Shown: positions 7,555 through 14,245 of the stretch, in pieces | Layout: every line of letters begins with the position of its first letter | Numbering within the stretch: the first letter of the stretch is position 1 | From: Flavobacteriales bacterium | GTDB taxonomy: Bacteria > Bacteroidota > Bacteroidia > Flavobacteriales > UBA7430 | Length of the DNA stretch: 14,288 nt | Assembly: GCA_024959975.1 (NCBI GenBank) | Contig: JANXFM010000144.1 | Location: 1 to 14,288 of the forward strand | Direction: 5' to 3' | Translations under genes and position numbers: made by a program | Notes under the pieces: generated by a model | The model's input: only the letters and a program-made list of their open reading frames with translations | The model's database searches: none | What the model was told of the DNA's origin: nothing

Positions 7555-8061
7555 ATGAAAAAAATTACATCCATTGTATTGTTAGCGCTTACTTGTTTAA
7601 CAAGCAACAGCTTCGCACAAGATAAATTTGGTCATATTCATTCTGAACAACTACTGATGATTATGCCTGAAACTGCCGATGCTGACAAAGAAATACAAGA
7701 ATACAGTCAAATGCTGGAATCTCAGCTTCAGGCCATGTATGGCGAATACCAAACTAAGGCAGGAGAGTTTCAGGCAAACGAAGCTTTGATGACTGACATT
7801 GTAAAAGAAGCTAAGATTAAAGAAATTCAGGATCTTGAACTTCGCATTCAACAATTCCAACAAACAAGTCAGGAAGGTGTTCAGCAAAAAAGAAATGAAG
7901 TTCTTGCGCCTCTTCTTGAAAAAGCGCAAAATGCAATTAATGCAGTCGCTGAAGAAAAGGGCTATACTTACATCTTCGACATTAGTCTGGGATCTATTGT
8001 TTACGGAGAAGAATCACGCAATATTATGCCACTAGTAAAGGCTAAATTAGGGATTGAATAA
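7555..8061 (+). CDS. OmpH/Skp-family periplasmic chaperone (second copy)
   Basis: A 168-residue exported protein with a signal peptide (MKKITSIVLLALTCLTSNSFA, then QDKFGHIHSEQLL). It has the same plan as its neighbour: an N-terminal strand, long coiled-coil helices (about 38-125, notably rich in Gln and Glu), and a closing helix and strand EEKGYTYIFDISLGSIVYG. It should act as an oligomeric holdase for outer-membrane protein precursors. The 16-nt spacer before it carries an ACAACAACAACAA run directly before the ATG and no Shine-Dalgarno sequence. This suggests an unstructured A-rich leader as the ribosome-loading signal. The gene ends the envelope operon: a strong UUCG hairpin terminator starts 18 nt after its stop. 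Confidence 0.92.
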   Translation: MKKITSIVLLALTCLTSNSFAQDKFGHIHSEQLLMIMPETADADKEIQEYSQMLESQLQAMYGEYQTKAGEFQANEALMTDIVKEAKIKEIQDLELRIQQFQQTSQEGVQQKRNEVLAPLLEKAQNAINAVAEEKGYTYIFDISLGSIVYGEESRNIMPLVKAKLGIE

Positions 8062-8079
8062 ACAATCTATATAAAATTT

Positions 8080-8105
8080 AACATCCCTTCGGGGATGTTT
8101 TTTTT
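8080..8105 (+). terminator. intrinsic terminator with UUCG tetraloop, directly before murI
   Basis: AACATCCC (8080-8087), TTCG loop (8088-8091) and GGGATGTT (8092-8099) form an 8-bp perfect stem capped by the very stable UUCG tetraloop. An eight-T run (8098-8105) follows. It ends the bamA-ompH-ompH transcript. Only two bases (GG) separate the T-run from the murI ATG. Confidence 0.93.
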
Positions 8106-8107
8106 GG

Positions 8108-8911
8108 ATGAATAAAACAAGCGCCATAGGCATTTTTGACTCCGGCATCGGAGGCTTAACCGTTGGACATCAAATCGCCAAATTGATGCCCAATGAGCGC
8201 ATCATCTATTTTGGTGACACCAAACACTTACCCTATGGTGACAAATCGCAGGATGCCATTATTCACTTTAGTAAAAACATTACCAACTTTCTGCTCAAGC
8301 AAAATTGCAAAATGGTTGTTATTGCATGTAATACGGCTTCGGCTTTAGCTTTTAATGCAGTAAAGGACTTGTGTAAAGACAAAGCTATTGCAGTGAATGT
8401 TATCGATCCGGTAATAGATTTTACTTGCAAGTCTGCAGCTCGGTCTGTAGGAATAATTGGTACAAAAAACACCATCCTATCAGATGTTTATGCCTCTAAA
8501 ATAAAAACACATCATCCTGAACTGGAAACAAAATCATTAGCCACACCTCTTTTGGTACCAATGATCGAAGAAGGATTTTACCAAAATAAAATATCAAATA
8601 CCATTCTTTCCAACTATCTCGAAAAAGATGAGTTACTAAATATCGACCATTTAATATTGGGTTGCACACATTATCCACTAATCGAGGAGGAAATAAAGCA
8701 GTACTATAAAGGTACTGTAGAAATTGTAAACTCAGCAAGAATTGTTTCGAAACACATTAAGAAAAAGCTTACAGACACTAATTTATTAAACGATTCTGAA
8801 AGTAATCAAACACATGAATTCCATGTATCGGACTACACCGACTCTTTTGAACAAAGTGCCCTATATTTTTTCGGTGAACGCATCAATTTAAAAGAAACAC
8901 GCTTGAAATAA
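8108..8911 (+). CDS. murI: glutamate racemase
   Basis: A 267-residue cytosolic enzyme that interconverts L- and D-glutamate to supply D-Glu for peptidoglycan. The catalytic cysteines are Cys74 in VVIACNTASA and Cys186 in LILGCTHYPL, both in canonical context. The N-terminal IGIFDSGIGGLTV carries Asp11 and Ser12 of the substrate site, and YFGDTKHLPYGDKS (34-47) is also conserved. The start must be at 8108 or nearly so, because the first conserved strand begins at residue 7. This puts the ATG 2 nt after the T-run of a terminator, leaving no room for a separate promoter between them. Expression therefore depends on read-through or on a promoter inside or before the hairpin. No terminator is visible after the gene. 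Confidence 0.97.
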   Translation: MNKTSAIGIFDSGIGGLTVGHQIAKLMPNERIIYFGDTKHLPYGDKSQDAIIHFSKNITNFLLKQNCKMVVIACNTASALAFNAVKDLCKDKAIAVNVIDPVIDFTCKSAARSVGIIGTKNTILSDVYASKIKTHHPELETKSLATPLLVPMIEEGFYQNKISNTILSNYLEKDELLNIDHLILGCTHYPLIEEEIKQYYKGTVEIVNSARIVSKHIKKKLTDTNLLNDSESNQTHEFHVSDYTDSFEQSALYFFGERINLKETRLK

Positions 8912-8988
8912 AACAATTCCAATAATCTCATAGGACATTTATTAATCAATTTAATTTAGTAGATTCGTGTTAATAAAATGATTACCCT

Positions 8989-11100
8989 ATGAAACTATAT
9001 TTATTATTCCTTGGTTTATTATTCAGTACACTCCTATTTGCACAAGACTATAAGCTTTGTGGTACAGATGAAATGGCACAAAAAGCTCTGGAAACCGAAC
9101 CTGAATTGTTAAATAACATAAAATTACTGAAACATCAGGCAGACTCTATTATAGCAAACAATCTATTTCGGAAAACCGAAAATGAAATTCATGTAATCCC
9201 CGTCGTAGTACACGTAATGCATGATGGTGATAACAGCAATATTTCTGACGCACAAATTCACGATGCTATACGCATTATCAATGAAGATTATAACAAAATG
9301 AATAGTGACACATCTGAAGTCATAAATGAATTTAAAAACATCTCAGCAAATACTGGTATTGAATTTAAATTAGCAAAACTCGATCCTGATGGGAACTGTA
9401 CCCAAGGAATTACTAGAACCTATACAGAGCTTACAAACGATGCGGGCGAAAATGTAAAAGAACTCGTGAAATGGGATCCCAGAATGTACCTCAATATTTG
9501 GGTTGTTACTAAACTTACAATTGAAGCAGGTGGTTATTCTTACCTTCCCGGCTCAGCACCTAACAATGATGCCAATGCAGGAATCGTTGTTTTAGCATCA
9601 CAATTTGGAAGTATTGGAGCCTCAAACGGAAACAATTTGTCTTCGCGTACCTTAACACATGAAGTAGGGCATTACCTGGGCTTGCATCATACCTGGGGAA
9701 GCTCCAATGAAAATTATCTGGAAGAAAATTGCGACACTGATGACTACATAGAAGACACGCCCAACACTATTGGATCTGCTACTGGTAATTGTAATTTAAC
9801 ACAAAGCAGCTGTGGAAATTTAGACAATGTACAAAACTACATGGACTACTCTTCGTGTGCTAAAATGTACACCAACGGACAAAAAACTATAATGAGAACC
9901 ATACTCGAAACCGGATACATATGGTCTAATGCAGCAAGAAATAACTTACCGACAGATGAAAACCTAATGCTCACCGGCGTACATGAAGACTATGTGGCTC
10001 CGGACTGTCTAGCTACTATTGACTTTAAAAATGAATCTTCGGTAAGCTGCCCTATGCAAGAAGTTGAATGGATAAATTTATCGTGGAATTATAGCACTGC
10101 TATAAGTTATGAGTGGACTTTTACCGGTGGAACGCCATCAACATCTACTGAGGAAAATCCGGTTATTACTTATAACCAAGCAGGCATATACGATGTAAGT
10201 CTGGCAATCACTACTTCGGGAGGGACAAACAGTAAAACCATAGAAAATGCAATTTACATTCAAGATCAATCCGAATTACTCACTGCTCCAAATACGATTA
10301 ACTTTGATTCAAATGAATTTCCTTCAAATTCAAACCAATACGCTAACTGGTACGTAGAAGAATATTTTGAAGGGGAAACATGGCACTGGAATACTTTGGG
10401 AAGTACTACTTCCGATGGATCTATACGCATTCGAAGTTGGGATTTCATAGAACAAGGAACACGAAAAGCTTACACTCCTGTATTTGACTTATCTAATGTT
10501 CCGGCTCCTTGCTATATGTATTACGACTATGCCTATGCTCGTAAAAATCATGAAAGTGCTGACGAACTTAAAGTAAAAATATCTAGTAACTGTGGGCAGA
10601 CTTGGTCTAATAGGCTTGCTAAGAGTACTGATAATTTAGTTACAGTATCAACAAATTATTTCTTTGACTTTAATCCTACAGATGCACTTTGGGAAGAGCA
10701 AAGAATAAGTTTAAACCCCTGGGTAGGAGATTCACACGTACAGGCAGTATTTGAATTTGCCGGAAGCAACGGTAACTACCTATACATAGACAATATCCGC
10801 TTTGGTGTTCCTAGCCTTAGCACAGAGGAGCTAACAGCTTCTAATATCCATTTGGAAGTGTTCCCTAACCCAAATGATGGAAATGCAATTATTCAGTTTA
10901 ATTTGCTCAATCCCCACAAGGTTGAATTAAACCTTACAAATGTACTAGGAAAGCAAATTTGTTCGATGAATGAAAATTACAAATCCGGACAACATCAAAT
11001 CGATTTAAAAACTTTAATGCCCGATTTAAAACCAGGCTTGTACTTCTTAAATTGTACCATTGGTAATTACCGGGAAACAAAACAAATCGTCGTATATTAA
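8989..11100 (+). CDS. secreted M43-like (pappalysin/cytophagalysin) zinc metalloprotease with PKD and T9SS sorting domains
   Basis: A 703-residue exported protein. A signal peptide (about 1-18, ending LLFA) is followed by a pro-region and a metzincin catalytic domain (about 65-315). The zinc motif HEVGHYLGLHH (224-234) supplies His224, His228, His234 and the catalytic Glu225, and the Met-turn is at Met285 in QNYMDYSSC. Conserved PVVVHVMHDG (71-80) and the Cys-rich loop before the Met-turn fit the M43 pappalysin group. Residues about 340-425 form a PKD-like domain (YEWTFTGGTPSTSTEENP, then a Tyr-rich strand), about 435-607 a beta-sandwich with TWHWN and SSNCGQTWS, and about 620-703 a type A T9SS C-terminal domain starting VFPNPNDG and ending KQIVVY. 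It is probably released or surface-bound and degrades external protein. The gene stands alone, with a bidirectional terminator after it. Confidence 0.93.
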   Translation: MKLYLLFLGLLFSTLLFAQDYKLCGTDEMAQKALETEPELLNNIKLLKHQADSIIANNLFRKTENEIHVIPVVVHVMHDGDNSNISDAQIHDAIRIINEDYNKMNSDTSEVINEFKNISANTGIEFKLAKLDPDGNCTQGITRTYTELTNDAGENVKELVKWDPRMYLNIWVVTKLTIEAGGYSYLPGSAPNNDANAGIVVLASQFGSIGASNGNNLSSRTLTHEVGHYLGLHHTWGSSNENYLEENCDTDDYIEDTPNTIGSATGNCNLTQSSCGNLDNVQNYMDYSSCAKMYTNGQKTIMRTILETGYIWSNAARNNLPTDENLMLTGVHEDYVAPDCLATIDFKNESSVSCPMQEVEWINLSWNYSTAISYEWTFTGGTPSTSTEENPVITYNQAGIYDVSLAITTSGGTNSKTIENAIYIQDQSELLTAPNTINFDSNEFPSNSNQYANWYVEEYFEGETWHWNTLGSTTSDGSIRIRSWDFIEQGTRKAYTPVFDLSNVPAPCYMYYDYAYARKNHESADELKVKISSNCGQTWSNRLAKSTDNLVTVSTNYFFDFNPTDALWEEQRISLNPWVGDSHVQAVFEFAGSNGNYLYIDNIRFGVPSLSTEELTASNIHLEVFPNPNDGNAIIQFNLLNPHKVELNLTNVLGKQICSMNENYKSGQHQIDLKTLMPDLKPGLYFLNCTIGNYRETKQIVVY

Positions 11101-11116
11101 ATTAAATATGCTTCAT

Positions 11117-11146
11117 AAAAAATGTCCCGATATCGGGACATTTTTT
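11117..11146. terminator. bidirectional terminator, 30-bp perfect palindrome
   Basis: The segment is a perfect palindrome centred between 11131 and 11132. Its core is AATGTCCCGAT paired with ATCGGGACATT, and it is extended by four A on the left and four T on the right. A T-run (11141-11148) follows on the plus strand and an equal run on the minus strand. It serves the metalloprotease gene (stop 17 nt before it) and exodeoxyribonuclease III, whose stop codon (11147-11149) directly abuts it. Confidence 0.92.
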
Positions 11147-11911
11147 TTATTCTATGGCAACCAATATCGGACAATGATCTGAATGTTTTGCTTCGGGTAA
11201 AATGGCAGCTCTTTTTAAGCGTGGTAAAAGAGTATCGCTAATCATATGATAATCTATTCTCCAGCCCTTATTTCTTTCTCTGGCAGTAGCTCTGTAACTC
11301 CACCAGGAATAATGATGCGGATCTTTATTAAGATGCCTGAAACTATCTACAAAACCACTTTTAATAAAATCGGTAACCCAAGCTCTTTCCTCCGGCAAAA
11401 AACCTGAAGTTTTTTTGTTCGCTACCGGGTTATGAATATCTATGGCTTCATGACAAATATTATAATCACCGGAAATAACCAAATTTGGAATTTCCTTTTT
11501 TAACGCATTAATGTATTGCTGAAAATCTGTTAAAAATTCCATTTTAAAATCTTGTCTCACACCTCCGGTAGTCCCTGAAGGAAAATATGCCGAAATAACT
11601 GAATAGTCTTTAAAATCAGCTCGAATAACCCGACCTTCAAAATCGTATTTTTCAATACCACAACCATATTCTACATGCAAAGGTTTCTCCTTACACAACA
11701 AAGCCACACCACTGTAACCTTTCTTTTGAGCCGAAAACCAATAATGGTGATAACCCAAATCTTCAAAAACCGATAGATCCAATTGATCGGGTTGTGCTTT
11801 GGTTTCCTGTAAACCGATCACATCAGCATTTGTAGCTCTTGCCCATTCTGCCCAACCCTTTTTTAAAGCCGCCCGAATTCCGTTTACGTTATAGGATATT
11901 ATTGTTGCCAT
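11147..11911 (-). CDS. xth: exodeoxyribonuclease III (ExoIII/APE1-type AP endonuclease)
   Basis: A 254-residue Mg2+-dependent nuclease of base-excision repair. Family members cut the backbone 5' of abasic sites and trim blocked 3' ends. Catalytic motifs are in order: Asn8 in YNVNGIRAA, Glu36 in LQETKA, Tyr109 in SAYFPSG, Asp149 and Asn151 in SGDYN, Asp220 in GWRIDYH, and Asp245-His246 in KHSDHCPI at the end. WWSYR (203-207) and the R-rich RATARERNKGWR are typical of the ExoIII subgroup. The length matches that group. Its stop is contiguous with the palindromic terminator shared with the metalloprotease gene. A near-consensus -7 box lies at 11931-11938. It is divergent from the ComF-like gene, and no operon partner is seen. 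Confidence 0.96.
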   Translation of the reverse strand: MATIISYNVNGIRAALKKGWAEWARATNADVIGLQETKAQPDQLDLSVFEDLGYHHYWFSAQKKGYSGVALLCKEKPLHVEYGCGIEKYDFEGRVIRADFKDYSVISAYFPSGTTGGVRQDFKMEFLTDFQQYINALKKEIPNLVISGDYNICHEAIDIHNPVANKKTSGFLPEERAWVTDFIKSGFVDSFRHLNKDPHHYSWWSYRATARERNKGWRIDYHMISDTLLPRLKRAAILPEAKHSDHCPILVAIE

Positions 11912-11930
11912 TGTAGCTGTTTTTAATGCC

Positions 11931-11938
11931 GAAAGATA
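11931..11938 (-). promoter_or_regulatory. putative exodeoxyribonuclease III promoter, -7 box
   Basis: Minus-strand TATCTTTC matches TAnnTTTG except for the last base and sits 19 bp before the ATG, the same distance as in pdxJ. No -33 TTG is evident. Confidence 0.4.
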
Positions 11939-11940
11939 AG

Positions 11941-12050
11941 TTAATTAATAATGACTGATGACTAATTAATAATTGGAAATAAGCGCTCAGATGTCAGCTT
12001 TCAGTAAAAATAAACCTGAAATTGATCATTAATAATTAGTCATTAAAAAC
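11941..12050. repeat. AT-rich divergent spacer with a long imperfect inverted repeat
   Basis: The spacer between two divergent genes carries 17-bp arms at 11958-11974 and 12027-12043 that match as inverted repeats at 15 of 17 positions, about 52 bases apart. An outer pair TAATGACT (11949-11956) and AGTCATTA (12038-12045) is also complementary, but in a shifted register. The middle contains GCGCTCAGATGTCAGC TTTCAG-like sequence of different composition. No open reading frame or RNA gene is recognisable. It may be a small hairpin-forming element or a decayed intergenic repeat. Confidence 0.5.
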
Positions 12051-12058
12051 TATCTTTA
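12051..12058 (+). promoter_or_regulatory. putative promoter of the ComF-like gene, -7 box
   Basis: TATCTTTA matches TAnnTTTG except for the last base. It lies 22 bp before the ATG at 12081, the same geometry as the other promoters here. A TTG codon at 12060 falls only 2 nt after this box, so it should not be the start codon if this promoter is real. Confidence 0.4.
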
Positions 12059-12080
12059 GTTGAAAGAAATAATTGCTATA

Positions 12081-12752
12081 ATGCTAATACATAATATCCT
12101 TAATCTGTTTTTTCCTAAAATTTGTGGTGCTTGTTCAAGGCCCGTCATTAATCCCAAAGATGAGTTGTGTTTAAAATGTGAGATCCACCTGATCTATGAA
12201 TCTCATCCCAATACCCGTAAAATTCAAAAAGCATTACGTGGTAGAGTTAAAGTGGAAAAAGTAGCTTTCTTTATTGACTTTACCAAAAAAGAAGGCATAC
12301 AACAGATTCTTCATTCCATAAAATACCAAAATCAAAAAAAATTGGCCCTGTTCTTAGCTGAACAATTGGCTATTAAATTAGGTGATGGGTTTTTTCAGGG
12401 AATTAATAGCATCATTCCAGTGCCTTTACATCCAAAAAGGTTGAAAATTCGTGGTTTCAATCAAAGTAATTTGATTGCTAAAGGCCTTCAAAATATAAGG
12501 TCGATACCTATTGATTCTAACAGTCTGCAACGCGTAGAATTTACTGAAAGTCAAACGAACAAAAACCGATTGGAACGTTGGGATAATGTAAACACAGCTT
12601 TTGAGGTTATAAATAACGAAGCACTCAAAGGAAAACACATTCTCTTAGTTGACGATGTCTTTACCACTGGGGCAACTCTGGAAGCATGCATTAAAACAAT
12701 TCAAAATAAAGTGGATTGCAAATGCTCGGTAATTACACTGGTAAAAGCCTAA
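12081..12752 (+). CDS. ComF-family phosphoribosyltransferase-like protein
   Basis: A 223-residue protein from the ATG at 12081. An in-frame TTG at 12060 would add seven residues, but it lies almost on the -7 box and MLIHNILNLFFPKICGAC is the usual ComF-type N-terminus. Four cysteines (Cys15, Cys18, Cys30, Cys33) form a CxxC...CxxC zinc site. IPVPLHPKRLKIRGFNQS (112-129) and the PRPP-binding ILLVDDVFTTGAT (187-199) mark the PRTase type I domain. Relatives take part in natural transformation: ComF/GntX-like proteins are thought to help handle incoming single-stranded DNA, probably with the replisome. No other competence gene is nearby, so the role here is inferred. It ends 15 bp before the convergent aspartate kinase gene, with no hairpin between them. 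Confidence 0.92.
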   Translation: MLIHNILNLFFPKICGACSRPVINPKDELCLKCEIHLIYESHPNTRKIQKALRGRVKVEKVAFFIDFTKKEGIQQILHSIKYQNQKKLALFLAEQLAIKLGDGFFQGINSIIPVPLHPKRLKIRGFNQSNLIAKGLQNIRSIPIDSNSLQRVEFTESQTNKNRLERWDNVNTAFEVINNEALKGKHILLVDDVFTTGATLEACIKTIQNKVDCKCSVITLVKA

Positions 12753-12767
12753 GAATTACATCCGTGC

Positions 12768-14015
12768 TTACTTATACAATACCTGTATGGTAGTTCTGTT
12801 TTTTTGAGTCAGCAACACTTCTTTGTCGTTGAGTAACAGGTCCACATCTTCATCATGGTAGTGACGAACCGTTAGTAAGTCTAGCCCACTATTATATTTC
12901 ACTTTAAAGTGCTTAGACAACTCTTCAACTAAAGCATCAATTTGTAAATCATCCACATCCAAAGCAAAATAACAAGATACTGCTGAGTTTTGAACCAAAT
13001 TTACTTTGGCATTGTATTTAGCCAATATTAAAAATGCGGATGAAAGGTGATTCTCCACAATAAAATCCAGATCTCTTGCAGAAATCGATAATAGTGTCTG
13101 ATTCTTTTTCAAGATATAAAATGCAGTATCCGGATAAGTAACTTCATCTTCTGCAACCCAGGTTCCTTTTTGCTCCAGATCAATAAAAGAACGTACTTGT
13201 AAAGGAATACGATTACGTTTTAAAGGTTGAAGTGTTTTAGGGTGGATAACTGAAGCTCCGTAAAAAGCCAACTCTATTGCTTCTTGAAAAGATAGTTTCT
13301 CTACCTTTTTTGCATCATCAAAATAGCGAGGATCTGCATGGAGCACTCCGATAACATCTTTCCAAATCACTAATTTTTTAGCTCCTAAAACTGTTGCAAA
13401 GATGGCAGCACTATAATCTGACCCCTCTCTACCTAATGTCGTAGTAAAGTTTTCTGATGTACAGCCAATAAATCCTTGTGTGATGGTCAGTCGATCTGTG
13501 TTAACTTTTTCTTTAATACAAGCCGTTGTAAGATCCCAATTTATAACTGCTGACTGATGCTTATTATCTGTTTTTATTACATCTCGAGCATCCAACCAAT
13601 CATTATCAATGCCAATTTCCTTTAAATAAGCACTTACAATAGTGGTGGACAATAATTCTCCAACAGACACAATTTGATCGTACTCAAAAGGATAATCTGG
13701 GCGAGGCTCGCTATCTAAAGCCCACTCTATTTCAACTAATAAATTGGATACAGCATCAAAAACCGGATGCCCCTCTTCAAATAATTCTTTAAGAAATTTA
13801 CTGTGAAATTCTTTAACAAAATTCAATTTGTCAGAAACATCGTCTTGTTTTAAATAGAACGCCCGGGCAACTTCTTCGAGTGCATTTGTCATCTTTCCCA
13901 TGGCAGAAATTACCACCAAAGGTTCATCCTCCTTATACTTTGAAAGGATTTTCGCTACATTCTTAACACCCGCAGCATCTTTTACTGAGGCACCACCAAA
14001 TTTAAAGACTTTCAT
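12768..14015 (-). CDS. lysC: aspartate kinase (monofunctional)
   Basis: A 415-residue enzyme that phosphorylates L-aspartate to aspartyl-4-phosphate, the first step toward Lys, Thr, Met and diaminopimelate (a peptidoglycan component). The amino-acid kinase domain occupies about 1-280. It has the N-terminal KFGGASV (5-11), VVISAMGKMTNALE (34-47), the SVGELLST loop (117-124), TTTLGREGSDYSAA (191-204) and WKDVIGVLHADPR (218-230). A regulatory ACT region follows from about 305 (LLSISARDLDFI) to the end, consistent with feedback inhibition by an end product. No homoserine dehydrogenase domain is attached. The gene is preceded on its strand by tRNA-Leu and that gene's terminator, so it probably has its own promoter. 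Its 53-bp leader holds a small inverted repeat but no convincing -7 box. Confidence 0.95.
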   Translation of the reverse strand: MKVFKFGGASVKDAAGVKNVAKILSKYKEDEPLVVISAMGKMTNALEEVARAFYLKQDDVSDKLNFVKEFHSKFLKELFEEGHPVFDAVSNLLVEIEWALDSEPRPDYPFEYDQIVSVGELLSTTIVSAYLKEIGIDNDWLDARDVIKTDNKHQSAVINWDLTTACIKEKVNTDRLTITQGFIGCTSENFTTTLGREGSDYSAAIFATVLGAKKLVIWKDVIGVLHADPRYFDDAKKVEKLSFQEAIELAFYGASVIHPKTLQPLKRNRIPLQVRSFIDLEQKGTWVAEDEVTYPDTAFYILKKNQTLLSISARDLDFIVENHLSSAFLILAKYNAKVNLVQNSAVSCYFALDVDDLQIDALVEELSKHFKVKYNSGLDLLTVRHYHDEDVDLLLNDKEVLLTQKNRTTIQVLYK

Positions 14016-14029
14016 TCTTGAAAAATTTC

Positions 14030-14050
14030 CAGATAATGTAATTCTATCTG
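14030..14050. promoter_or_regulatory. inverted repeat in the aspartate kinase leader
   Basis: CAGATA (14030-14035) and TATCTG (14045-14050) form perfect 6-bp arms around 9 bases, centred about 25 bp upstream of the kinase ATG. It could be an operator or a short hairpin in the leader. There is no T-run, so it is not a terminator. It may be chance. Confidence 0.3.
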
Positions 14051-14068
14051 ATTAAAAATAGTCCACAT

Positions 14069-14096
14069 AAAAAAGCTCACTAGTTAAAGCGAGCTT
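14069..14096 (-). terminator. intrinsic terminator of tRNA-Leu
   Basis: Read on the minus strand, AAGCTC (14096-14091) pairs with GAGCTT (14078-14073), with one mismatch and two further pairs toward the loop. A six-T run ends at 14069. It starts 2 nt after the tRNA 3' end and separates the tRNA from the aspartate kinase gene. Confidence 0.85.
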
Positions 14097-14098
14097 AG

Positions 14099-14180
14099 TG
14101 CGGATAGAGGGAGTCGAACCCACACACCTCACGGCACTAGATCCTAAATCTAGCGTGTCTACCAATTCCACCATATCCGC
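14099..14180 (-). tRNA. tRNA-Leu (anticodon UAG)
   Basis: On the minus strand the RNA begins GCGGATATGGTGGAATTGG, which pairs with the 3' acceptor arm TATCCGC and discriminator A. The D-arm contains GGTAGACACG. The anticodon stem CTAGA/TCTAG encloses the loop TTTAGGA, giving anticodon TAG for CUA/CUN leucine codons. A long class II variable arm (TGCCGTGAGGTGT) follows, then the T-arm GTGGG-TTCGACT-CCCTC. The CCA end is not encoded. Length is 82 nt. Confidence 0.97.
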
Positions 14181-14215
14181 TGGTAAATCCACAAGCCTTT
14201 CGACTTATGCGGTTG

Positions 14216-14245
14216 CAAATTTAAAACTATTTTCATCTTCAGCAA
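14216..14245 (-). promoter_or_regulatory. tRNA-Leu promoter with -33 and -7 elements
   Basis: On the minus strand TTG (14245-14243), 19 bases, then TAAATTTG (14223-14216) followed by C. Both parts match the Bacteroidota TTG-N17-23-TAnnTTTG consensus, and this is the only complete two-part promoter I found in the window. Transcription would start about 30 nt before the tRNA. Confidence 0.7.

Noticed and set aside
8960..8967. TAGATTCG as a promoter -7 box for the metalloprotease gene
   Set aside because: One mismatch to TAnnTTTG at a key base, no TTG at -33, in AT-rich DNA. The gene must have a promoter in the 77-bp gap, but I cannot place it.
12753..12767. Terminator between the convergent ComF-like and aspartate kinase genes
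   Set aside because: Only 15 bp with no inverted repeat and no T-run.
14181..14215. A second tRNA fragment or structured RNA upstream of tRNA-Leu (GTCGAAAGGC region)
   Set aside because: No complete T-arm or acceptor pairing can be built; it is most simply the tRNA leader.
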